DNA from: Loktanella sp. | Lineage (GTDB): Bacteria > Pseudomonadota > Alphaproteobacteria > Rhodobacterales > Rhodobacteraceae | Assembly (NCBI GenBank): GCA_017390475.1 | Contig: JAFPBO010000018.1 | Coordinates: 186,001-250,000, forward strand | Direction: 5' to 3' | DNA length: 64,000 nucleotides | Shown: piece by piece, positions 1 to 6,331 of the stretch | Layout: each line of letters begins with the position of its first letter | Numbering within the stretch: the first letter of the stretch is position 1 | Notes under the pieces: model-generated | What the model was told of the DNA's origin: nothing | What the model saw: only the letters and a program-made list of their open reading frames with translations | Databases searched by the model: none | Translations under genes and position numbers: made by a program

Positions 1-1
1 G

Positions 2-634
2 CTGCTGTCGTTCCGCCTGAACGATATGGAAACCATCTCTGGCGGCAACGGCGGGTCGACATGGTGGGACAAGGTGCCATCGAAATTCGACGGCTGGGGC
101 GAAAACCAATGGCGCGCCGCAGGGTTCCGCGCCGTGCCGGGATCGATCGTGCGCCGGTCGGCGTTTATCGGCAAAGGCGTGGTGCTGATGCCGTCCTTCG
201 TGAACCTTGGTGCCTATGTCGATGAAGGCACGATGGTTGATGGCTGGGCCACGGTCGGGTCCTGCGCGCAGATCGGCAAGAACGTGCATCTGTCCGGCGG
301 CGTCGGCATCGGCGGTGTGCTTGAACCGATGCAGGCAGGGCCGACGATTATCGAGGATAATTGCTTTATTGGGGCGCGCTCCGAGGTTGTCGAAGGCTGC
401 ATCATCCGGGAAGGGTCGGTATTGGGCATGGGCGTTTTCATCGGCCAGTCCACGAAAATCGTGGACCGCGCGACGGGTGAGGTCACCTATGGTGAGGTGC
501 CGCCTTATTCCGTCGTCGTTGCGGGCACGATGCCATCGACAGGTGGCGTGAACCTGTACTGCGCCGTGATCGTGAAACGGGTCGATGAAAAGACCCGTTC
601 CAAAACCGGCATCAACGAATTGCTGCGCGACTGA
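2..634 (+). CDS. dapD: 2,3,4,5-tetrahydropyridine-2,6-dicarboxylate N-succinyltransferase (partial, 5' end cut off)
   Basis: Succinylates tetrahydrodipicolinate in the lysine/meso-diaminopimelate pathway, supplying lysine and peptidoglycan precursors; cytoplasmic trimer. The 210 residues visible are the C-terminal part: the left-handed beta-helix with hexapeptide repeats ([63 protein letters not shown]) and the family tail. About 65 N-terminal residues of the usual ~275 lie before the window. The frame is open from base 2. The next gene starts one base after the stop, suggesting co-transcription. The family call is secure. Confidence 0.96.
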   Translation: MLSFRLNDMETISGGNGGSTWWDKVPSKFDGWGENQWRAAGFRAVPGSIVRRSAFIGKGVVLMPSFVNLGAYVDEGTMVDGWATVGSCAQIGKNVHLSGGVGIGGVLEPMQAGPTIIEDNCFIGARSEVVEGCIIREGSVLGMGVFIGQSTKIVDRATGEVTYGEVPPYSVVVAGTMPSTGGVNLYCAVIVKRVDEKTRSKTGINELLRD

Positions 635-635
635 G

Positions 636-917
636 ATGATCCTGAGCCGGATCATCGCCCGCCGCCGCATCGCTGCGGGCCAGCAGCCATCGTTCATTGC
701 GGGCTGGTGGCCGGTGGCGGCGGATATTGCGGTGATCGCGGGGCTGCTGGCGATGCTCTGGCAGCCGCTGTTGACAGCGATCTATGTGGCGGACCTGCCG
801 CTTTATGGGACCATCCTGGTCCTGTTGTTCGCGATCTACCTGCCGTTTCAGATCGTCGTCGTGATATCAACGATCTGGGCGGTCAAATCCCGCTGGATAG
901 AGGAAGACAGCAAATGA
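636..917 (+). CDS. small inner-membrane protein, function unknown
   Basis: A 93-residue protein with a basic N-terminus (MILSRIIARRR) and two hydrophobic segments, roughly residues 25-43 and 51-76, so probably a two-helix inner-membrane protein with a short charged tail (KSRWIEEDSK). I chose the ATG at 636, one base after the dapD stop; a longer frame would overlap dapD. It overlaps the next gene by ATGA. The position between dapD and the next unknown gene suggests one transcript, but nothing in the sequence ties it to lysine synthesis. No family recognised. Confidence 0.75.
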   Translation: MILSRIIARRRIAAGQQPSFIAGWWPVAADIAVIAGLLAMLWQPLLTAIYVADLPLYGTILVLLFAIYLPFQIVVVISTIWAVKSRWIEEDSK

Positions 918-1246
918 GTGTCAAGGAAAGCCGCCAAAAGGTATTCACCCTGCTGGTCGAGGTCGGGCGCAGCGCGGATGACGGGTTGCCGGATGGTGCG
1001 ACAGGTGCGGCGCTGATGTGCTATGCCTCTGGCGTGGACGAGGCCGAGGCGGTGCGCGAAACCGTCGCGATCCTGAAACAGGCCGATCTGGCACCGCTGG
1101 ACGTGTCAGGTTACGGCACGCTGGATGAACGGTTGGCCGAGGGGCATGATATCCCGGATGAGGAACGCGAGCTGATGCAGCGGGCCTTGGATGAAAACAG
1201 CGTCATCGTGGCCCAGATGACGCCGTTTTACGATAAGGCGGAGTAG
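914..1246 (+). CDS. conserved hypothetical protein
   Basis: A 110-residue soluble, acidic protein starting in an ATGA overlap with the membrane protein before it. It has no signal peptide or membrane segment. It looks alpha/beta with a helical acidic C-terminal half (LDERLAEGHDIPDEERELMQRAL). No motif was recognised. It is the last gene of the dapD-led run: a pair of palindromic repeats follows directly and probably ends transcription. Confidence 0.7.
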   Translation: MSVKESRQKVFTLLVEVGRSADDGLPDGATGAALMCYASGVDEAEAVRETVAILKQADLAPLDVSGYGTLDERLAEGHDIPDEERELMQRALDENSVIVAQMTPFYDKAE

Positions 1247-1253
1247 AGACCTG

Positions 1254-1275
1254 AAACCTTCCCCGCGGGGAAGGT
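1254..1275. repeat. palindromic repeat, copy A
   Basis: Core CCTTCCCCGCGGGGAAGG is a perfect palindrome, preceded by CTGAAA. It lies 8 bases after the stop of the 914-1246 gene. The same core, with the same CTGAAA left flank, occurs at 59903. It lacks the T-run on the right that the other copies have. Confidence 0.85.
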
Positions 1276-1288
1276 CAGGGGGTCGCGT

Positions 1289-1314
1289 AAAACCTTCCCC
1301 GCGGGGAAGGTTTT
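1289..1314. terminator. palindromic repeat, copy B; likely bidirectional terminator
   Basis: A perfect 26-base palindrome built on CCTTCCCCGCGGGGAAGG with AAAA on the left and TTTT (continuing to TTTTTT) on the right. It sits between convergent genes: directly after the stop of the aminotransferase on the minus strand and 42 bases after the 914-1246 gene on the plus strand. A strong GC stem with T-runs on both sides fits intrinsic termination in both directions. It belongs to the same repeat family as copies A, C and D. Confidence 0.65.
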
Positions 1315-2181
1315 TTACACCGCAGCCTTGCGGCTTTCATCCAGATAAATCTCGCGCAGGCGCGCGGCGACGGGACCCGGCGTGCCTTTGCCGACGGCTT
1401 TGCCATCCACTTCGACCACCGGCATGACAAAGGCACTGGCGGAGGTGATGAAAGCCTCATCCGCCTCCTGCGCCTCGGCGATGGAAAAACTGCGTTCCTC
1501 GACCTGCATCTGTGCTTCGCGCGCGAAGCGCAGGACGGCGGCGCGGGTGATGCCGTGCAGGATCTCATGGCCCAGATGCCGGGTGATGATCGTGTTGCCC
1601 TTGACGATATAGGCATTGTTGGATGTGCCCTCAGTCACCATCCCGTCTTCGACCATCCAGGCGTCATCGACTCCGGCGGCCTTGGCCATCATCTTGCCCA
1701 TCGAGGGGTAGAGCAATTGCACCGTCTTGATATCGCGCCGCGCCCAGCGCTGATCGGCGACCGAGATGATCTTGATCCCGGTTTTCGCGGCCGGGCTGTT
1801 GGCGAGGCCCGGCTTGTTCTGCGTGAACAGGACGACCGTTGGCGTGCAGGTTTCAGGGTCGGGAAAGGCGAAATCGCGGTCACCGGGCGCGCCACGGGTG
1901 ATTTGCAGATAGATCATGCCTTCCTCAATCCCGTTCAGGCGCACCAGTTCGCGGTGGATGTCCAGCAGATCGGGCAGGCAATCAGGGTGCGGCATGTCCA
2001 ACTCGCTCAGCGAGCGTTCGAGGCGTTTGGCATGACCGGCGAAATCGATCAGCTTGCCGTCCAGCACGGAAGTAACCTCGTACACGCCATCGGCCATCAG
2101 GAAGCCACGGTCAAAGATCGAAATTGTGGCTTCGTTTTCAGGCAGATAGGTGCCGTTGACATAGACTGTGCGCATATTCAT
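1315..2181 (-). CDS. D-amino acid aminotransferase (PLP class IV)
   Basis: Fold-type IV PLP aminotransferase, 288 residues, typical length for D-alanine/D-amino acid transaminases. It transfers the amino group between D-amino acids and 2-oxo acids, making or consuming D-glutamate. Visible signatures: YVNGTYLPENEATISIFDRGF at the N-terminus, a Lys in the YPSMGKMMAK segment as likely Schiff-base residue, and EGTSNN for cofactor phosphate binding. The ATG at 2181 overlaps the dgcA stop (ATGA); a second ATG at 2175 is also possible. It is the last gene of dgcN-dgcA-aminotransferase, which favours D-glutamate as substrate. Branched-chain aminotransferase or aminodeoxychorismate lyase are less likely alternatives. 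Confidence 0.85.
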   Translation of the reverse strand: MNMRTVYVNGTYLPENEATISIFDRGFLMADGVYEVTSVLDGKLIDFAGHAKRLERSLSELDMPHPDCLPDLLDIHRELVRLNGIEEGMIYLQITRGAPGDRDFAFPDPETCTPTVVLFTQNKPGLANSPAAKTGIKIISVADQRWARRDIKTVQLLYPSMGKMMAKAAGVDDAWMVEDGMVTEGTSNNAYIVKGNTIITRHLGHEILHGITRAAVLRFAREAQMQVEERSFSIAEAQEADEAFITSASAFVMPVVEVDGKAVGKGTPGPVAARLREIYLDESRKAAV

Positions 2182-3140
2182 CCCCAAAGGTCAGCGGCGG
2201 GCGGATGCACGCCATGTTCATCAAAATGCAAAGGTGTTGCGCGGTCTTCGGCCAATAACAGCGGCCCGTCAAGATCCGTGAATGCCACGCCTTGGGCAAG
2301 GATCGTCGCGGGTGCCATGGCGAGCGATGAGCCGACCATGCAACCGACCATCACGCCATACCCTTCGGCCTGCGCCTGTGCTTTCAGCGCCAGGGCTTCG
2401 GTCAACCCGCCGGTCTTGTCGAGCTTGATATTCACCATGTCATATTTGCCGCGCAGGCCGGGCAGGCTGGCGCGGTCATGGCAGCTTTCATCAGCGCAAA
2501 CCGGGAGCGGGCGGGCAATTTCACCCAGCATATCATCGGCCCCGGCGGGCAGCGGTTGTTCGACCATCTGCACGCCAAGCCGGATCAGATGTGGGGCGAG
2601 GTCGGCGTAAACCTCTGCCGTCCAGCCTTCATTGGCGTCGACGATGATGCGCGCGTCGGGCGCGCCCCGGCGGACAGCCTCCAGCCGTGCCATGTCATCG
2701 GGTGTGCCGAGTTTGATCTTGAGCAAGGGGCGATGGGCGTTCTTTGCGGCCTGCAATTGCATCGCCTCGGGTGTGTCGAGCGACAGGGTATAGGCGGTGA
2801 TTTCGGGGCGCGGCGCGGGAAGGCCCAGCAAATCCCAGACACGCTTGCCCGCCTGTTTCGCGGCATGATCCCAGAACGCACAATCCAGCGCATTGCGCGC
2901 GGCACCGGCAGGCAGGGCGTCCTGCAGATCGGGCCAGGCACCGGTAAAGCTCATGACCTGTTCGGTCACGCTCTCCAACGTCTCGCCATAGCGCGCATAA
3001 GGCACGCATTCGCCGCGCCCGACGAAGCCGTCATCGGTGACGGTCGCTGTCAGTACCTTGGCCTCGGTCCGCGACCCGCGCGAGATGGTGAATACCTGCG
3101 CCAGCCGGAACACATCAGATGAAACTGCAACCTTCATCAT
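2178..3140 (-). CDS. dgcA: dipeptide epimerase-like enolase-superfamily enzyme, D-glutamate catabolism
   Basis: Enolase-superfamily enzyme of the muconate-lactonizing/dipeptide-epimerase subgroup, 320 residues. The second-strand acid/base motif KIK (LLKIKLGTPD), metal ligands in IIVDANEGW, MVEQPLPAG and VCADES, and the opposing lysine in NIKLDKTGG are all present. With DgcN next door, the likely role is epimerising N-acetyl-D-glutamate to the L form rather than acting on Ala-Glu dipeptides; that is from known DgcN/DgcA systems plus context. An open frame extends upstream, but homology begins at MKVAVSS (tandem ATGs at 3140 and 3137). The first ATG is the end of the 35-bp dispersed element. 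Confidence 0.88.
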   Translation of the reverse strand: MMKVAVSSDVFRLAQVFTISRGSRTEAKVLTATVTDDGFVGRGECVPYARYGETLESVTEQVMSFTGAWPDLQDALPAGAARNALDCAFWDHAAKQAGKRVWDLLGLPAPRPEITAYTLSLDTPEAMQLQAAKNAHRPLLKIKLGTPDDMARLEAVRRGAPDARIIVDANEGWTAEVYADLAPHLIRLGVQMVEQPLPAGADDMLGEIARPLPVCADESCHDRASLPGLRGKYDMVNIKLDKTGGLTEALALKAQAQAEGYGVMVGCMVGSSLAMAPATILAQGVAFTDLDGPLLLAEDRATPLHFDEHGVHPPAADLWG

Positions 3141-3172
3141 CTTCCGAGCCCAAGTATCCCCGCCGGAGGCAT
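3138..3172 (-). repeat. 35-bp dispersed element (CCTCCGGCGGGGATA type), copy 1
   Basis: Plus-strand form is CATCTTCCGAG, six variable bases, then TATCCCCGCCGGAGGCAT. An equally long copy lies at 46493-46527. It sits between dgcN and dgcA, followed on its left by the dgcA start and on its right by the hairpin at 3173-3192. I recall similar GCCTCCGGCGGGGATATTT stretches as very common at gene ends in Rhodobacteraceae, but cannot check that here. Confidence 0.75.
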
Positions 3173-3192
3173 CCGGTTTCGCCAGAAACCGG
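3173..3192 (-). terminator. hairpin after dgcN
   Basis: CCGGTTTC, loop GCCA, GAAACCGG: a perfect 8-bp stem three bases after the dgcN stop. There is no T-run, so it may be an RNA-stabilising or processing hairpin rather than a true terminator; dgcA starts only about 30 bases further on. Confidence 0.45.
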
Positions 3193-3195
3193 ACC

Positions 3196-4197
3196 TCATA
3201 ACGCCACCAGCGCATCGACCAAGCGCGCAGCGCCTTGGCGATAGGTATCGACGGTGGGCAGGCCCATCCGCGCCTCAACCTCGGCCATATAGGCAAGGGC
3301 CTCATCCTCGGACATATGCTGGGTATTGATCGAGATGCCGACCACCTGACAGGCTGGATTGGCGATCCGGGCAATCGGCAGGACCATGTCGCGCAAGGCT
3401 TCAAGACTGGGCAGGTCATAGCCCGGCAACCCGCGCATATGTGTGCGGGTCGGTTCATGGGCGAGGATCAGCGCATCGGGCTGGCCGCCGTGGATCAGCG
3501 CCATGGTGACGCCGGAATAGGAGACGTGGAACAGGCTGCCCTGCCCTTCGATATGGTCCCAGTGATCTGGGTCATTGTCGGGGGTTAGATATTCGACCGC
3601 ACCGGCCATGAAATCGGCGACCACCGCATCCAAGGGCACGCCGCCGCCGGTGATCAGAATGCCGGTCTGGCCGGTGGGGCGGAAGGTGGATTTCAAGCCG
3701 CGCTTGTGCATTTCGATATCCATGGCAAGGCCGGTATACATCTTGCCCACGGAACAATCGGTGCCGACAGCGAGGCAGCGCTTGCCGGTCCGTTTGACAC
3801 CATTGGCGATGGGATAGGCCACAGACGGTACGCGTACATCGAATAATGTCCGGTCATTGGCGGTTGCGGCGGCGACCAGATCAGCCTCGTCCCGCAGCAG
3901 GTTATGCAGGCCAGAGGCGATGTCGAACCCCATGTTCAGGGCCTCGATCAGCACCTCTTTCCACGCGGCAGAGATGATCCCGCCACGGTTGGCGACACCG
4001 ATGACCAGGGTTTTGGCACCTGCCGCCTTGGCCTCGGCCAATGTCATATCTTTGATCCGCAGATCGGCACCGCAGCCAGGCATCCGGTATTGGCCCACGG
4101 CATTGTCCGGGCGCCAGTCCTTGATCCCCTGCGCGACCTTGGCGGCAAGTTGGTCCGGCGCATCGCCGAGAAACAAAAGGTAAGGGGTCTGGATCAT
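3196..4197 (-). CDS. dgcN: DUF1611 family protein, N-acetyltransferase DgcN type
   Basis: DUF1611 protein of 333 residues, the family that includes DgcN, described as the first enzyme of a D-glutamate catabolic route with DgcA. Visible features are an N-terminal Rossmann-like domain (LFLGDAPDQLAAKV, TLVIGVANRGG) and a P-loop-like stretch GTDCSVGKMYTGLAM, then FRPTGQTGILITGGGVPLD. I chose the ATG at 4197, with GGAG seven bases upstream, over a TTG two codons earlier. First gene of the operon with dgcA and the class IV aminotransferase. Cytoplasmic. The family is secure; the exact reaction rests on family knowledge. Confidence 0.88.
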   Translation of the reverse strand: MIQTPYLLFLGDAPDQLAAKVAQGIKDWRPDNAVGQYRMPGCGADLRIKDMTLAEAKAAGAKTLVIGVANRGGIISAAWKEVLIEALNMGFDIASGLHNLLRDEADLVAAATANDRTLFDVRVPSVAYPIANGVKRTGKRCLAVGTDCSVGKMYTGLAMDIEMHKRGLKSTFRPTGQTGILITGGGVPLDAVVADFMAGAVEYLTPDNDPDHWDHIEGQGSLFHVSYSGVTMALIHGGQPDALILAHEPTRTHMRGLPGYDLPSLEALRDMVLPIARIANPACQVVGISINTQHMSEDEALAYMAEVEARMGLPTVDTYRQGAARLVDALVAL

Positions 4198-4257
4198 CGT
4201 CAAGCTCCATCTGTGATTACGGGCTACCTTGCCAGATCAGCCTGCGTTTCACCAGTA

Positions 4258-4275
4258 CCCCACCAAACGGTGGGG
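4258..4275. promoter_or_regulatory. inverted repeat upstream of dgcN
   Basis: CCCCACC, AAAC, GGTGGGG: a perfect 7-bp inverted repeat 61 bases upstream of the dgcN start, between dgcN and the amtB terminator. It is placed where an operator for the D-glutamate operon could lie, but no regulator gene is adjacent and the palindrome could also be an RNA hairpin. Confidence 0.35.
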
Positions 4276-4291
4276 CGCGCAACACCGCCAT

Positions 4292-4320
4292 AAAAAAACC
4301 CGGGCGCGAACGCCCGGGCC
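4292..4320 (-). terminator. intrinsic terminator of glnK-amtB
   Basis: On the minus strand CCCGGGCG, loop TTCG, CGCCCGGG is followed by seven T. It starts about 25 bases after the amtB stop. This is a textbook Rho-independent terminator. Confidence 0.9.
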
Positions 4321-4345
4321 GATCCGAAACACTGACAGGAGGGGG

Positions 4346-5698
4346 TCAGCCTTTCGTAAACTCTGGATAGGCTTCCATGCCCAGTTCGGATGTATCCAGA
4401 CCGCGCATCTCGGATTCTTCGCTGACGCGGATACCCATGGTCATTTTCAGGATGTACCAGATGATGATTGCCACAACGAAGGTGAACACACCGTAAGCCA
4501 CGATACCGGTCAACTGTGTCATCAGGCTGGCTTCGGGGTTGTAGAAGACCACCGCAATGGTGCCCCAGATACCGGCGAACAGGTGGACAGGGATCGCACC
4601 GACGACATCGTCGATCTTGAACTTGTCCAGCATCGGCACAGTGAAGACCACGATAACGCCACCGATGGCACCGATCCACAGCGCACCGAACAATGTCGGA
4701 TAAAGCGGTTCTGCCGTGATGGCGACCAGACCGGCCAGCGCGCCGTTCAGCACCATGGTCAGATCGACTTTTTTGTAGACAAGCTGTGTCAGGATCAGCG
4801 CAGTCACCGCACCGGCAGAGGCTGCCATGTTGGTGTTGGCAAAGATCCGGCCCACATCGGTGATGTCACCGACAGTACCCGCTGCAAGCTGCGAGCCGCC
4901 GTTGAAGCCAAACCAGCCCAGCCACAGGATGAATGTCCCCAGTGTTGCCAGCGCAAGGTTGGAACCCGGCATTGGGTTGACGCGGCCATCCTTGTATTTG
5001 CCCAGACGCGGACCCAGCACGATGGCACCAGCCAAAGCAGCCCAGCCACCCACAGAGTGCACGACAGTCGAACCGGCGAAGTCGGAGAAGCCCATTTCGG
5101 ACAGCCAGCCGCCGCCCCACTGCCAAGAACCGGAAATCGGATACATGAAGCCGGTCAGAACGACGACGAATGCCAGGAATGGCCAGAGTTTGATCCGTTC
5201 AGCCAAGGCACCCGAGACGATCGATGCCGTTGCCGCAACGAACATCAGCTGAAAGAAGAAATCCGATGCAACCGATGCATAGCCCAGATCCGCATCCTCG
5301 GCACCGAGGCCGACAGCCTCAAGCACGGTGATGTTGAAGAATCCACCGATATAGCCGTTGAATTCACCCGGATACATCAGGTTGAAGCCAACCAGCCAGT
5401 ACATGATGCCAGCCAGTGAAAACAGCGCGATATTCTTGGTCAGCTGCGTGGTGACGTTCTTGGACCGGACCAGACCGGCCTCCAGCATGGTGAAACCTGC
5501 GGCCATCCAGAACACCAGAAAGCCACCCACAAGGAACAGCAGGGTGGTCATGATATAGGGGCCGATTTCGTCAAAGGATGTCGCGACCTCGACGATCTCT
5601 TCGACAGCCTCGACTGCTTCGGCCGCTTCCTGGGCGAAGCCGATGACCGGAAGCAGCGCGAGCCCTGCTCCAAGTGTAAGTAGTTTTTTCATATTCAT
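4346..5698 (-). CDS. amtB: ammonium transporter AmtB
   Basis: Inner-membrane ammonium channel of the Amt/Rh family, 450 residues, with a cleavable signal peptide (MNMKKLLTLGAGLALLPVIGFAQ) and then about eleven hydrophobic segments. Family signatures are visible: WMAAGFTMLEAGLVR, AGSTVVHSVGGWAALAGA, WLGWFGFNGGS and the cytoplasmic tail RVSEESEMRGLDTSELGMEAYP. The ATG at 5698 has GAGGAAG about 7-9 bases upstream; a second ATG lies at 5692. It is preceded by glnK on the same strand, the standard pairing in which GlnK plugs the channel when nitrogen is plentiful. Likely nitrogen-regulated with glnK. Confidence 0.95.
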   Translation of the reverse strand: MNMKKLLTLGAGLALLPVIGFAQEAAEAVEAVEEIVEVATSFDEIGPYIMTTLLFLVGGFLVFWMAAGFTMLEAGLVRSKNVTTQLTKNIALFSLAGIMYWLVGFNLMYPGEFNGYIGGFFNITVLEAVGLGAEDADLGYASVASDFFFQLMFVAATASIVSGALAERIKLWPFLAFVVVLTGFMYPISGSWQWGGGWLSEMGFSDFAGSTVVHSVGGWAALAGAIVLGPRLGKYKDGRVNPMPGSNLALATLGTFILWLGWFGFNGGSQLAAGTVGDITDVGRIFANTNMAASAGAVTALILTQLVYKKVDLTMVLNGALAGLVAITAEPLYPTLFGALWIGAIGGVIVVFTVPMLDKFKIDDVVGAIPVHLFAGIWGTIAVVFYNPEASLMTQLTGIVAYGVFTFVVAIIIWYILKMTMGIRVSEESEMRGLDTSELGMEAYPEFTKG

Positions 5699-5723
5699 GG
5701 ATTTCTTCCTCGTTCCGCCGCGA

Positions 5724-6062
5724 TCAAAGCGCGTCATCATTGGTCTCGCCGGTGCGCACCCGCAGGGCGCTTTGCACGTCGAGCACGAAAACCTTGCCAT
5801 CCCCGATCTTGTCGGTCTTGGCAGTGGTAGCGATGGTGGAGACGACCTGATCGGCCATGCTGTCGGGCACGACGATTTCGAGCTTCACCTTGGGTACGAA
5901 GTTCACAGCATATTCCGCACCGCGATAGATTTCGGTATGGCCAGACTGCGATCCGAACCCCTTGATTTCTGACACCATCATGCCGCGCACGCCCACGGTG
6001 GTCAGCGCTTCGCGCACCTCCTCGAGCTTGAATGGCTTGATTGTTGCAATGATGAGTTTCAC
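5724..6062 (-). CDS. glnK: nitrogen regulatory PII protein GlnK
   Basis: PII signal protein of 112 residues that senses ATP/ADP and 2-oxoglutarate and controls AmtB. The sequence from MKLIIATIKPFKLEEVREAL is canonical. Tyr51 in the T-loop (YRGAEYAVNF), the uridylylation site, is present, as is the C-terminal RVRTGE signature. The start is GTG at 6062, with GAGGGGAAG upstream; longer frames would add non-homologous residues. It is the first gene of the glnK-amtB operon. A 12-bp inverted repeat sits about 75 bases upstream. Confidence 0.95.
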   Translation of the reverse strand: MKLIIATIKPFKLEEVREALTTVGVRGMMVSEIKGFGSQSGHTEIYRGAEYAVNFVPKVKLEIVVPDSMADQVVSTIATTAKTDKIGDGKVFVLDVQSALRVRTGETNDDAL

Positions 6063-6137
6063 GTTCTTCCCCTCGCAATGTGTTGCGACGCCACCCAGCC
6101 CGGTGGTCGCTTGCACGAACCAAAGAACGCGGCACTG

Positions 6138-6165
6138 CAGCATGAGCAAGGTTTTGCTCATGCTG
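6138..6165 (-). promoter_or_regulatory. 12-bp inverted repeat in the glnK upstream region
   Basis: CAGCATGAGCAA, loop GGTT, TTGCTCATGCTG is a perfect 12-bp stem. It lies 76-103 bases before the glnK start, in the region where its promoter or leader RNA must be. It could be an operator or a leader hairpin. A nearby direct repeat, TTTGCACAA at about 6188 and 6199, is AT-rich and may belong to the promoter. I saw no clear sigma-54 promoter. Confidence 0.5.
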
Positions 6166-6331
6166 GACAGACCAAATACCAGGCACATTTGCACAATTTT
6201 TGCACAAATTAACCTATATGCTTATTTGTTAGGCAGATCAAAAATCGCGCAGCACGACTCATCTGTCTCTACAATCGCTTGCGATCTGTTTAAGATGTCG
6301 CAAAACAGACGCACAAACAGTCGAGCGGATC

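Noticed and set aside
1555..2610. 351-residue open frame across the aminotransferase and dgcA, opposite strand
   Set aside because: It spans parts of two real minus-strand genes and has no recognisable domain.
4229..5419. 396-residue open frame opposite amtB
   Set aside because: Shadow of amtB; highly charged, His/Gln-rich and without domain signals.
6170..6240. Sigma-54 promoter for glnK-amtB
   Set aside because: The GG and GC dinucleotides near GGCACATTTGCAC are only seven bases apart instead of ten and are on the wrong strand for glnK.
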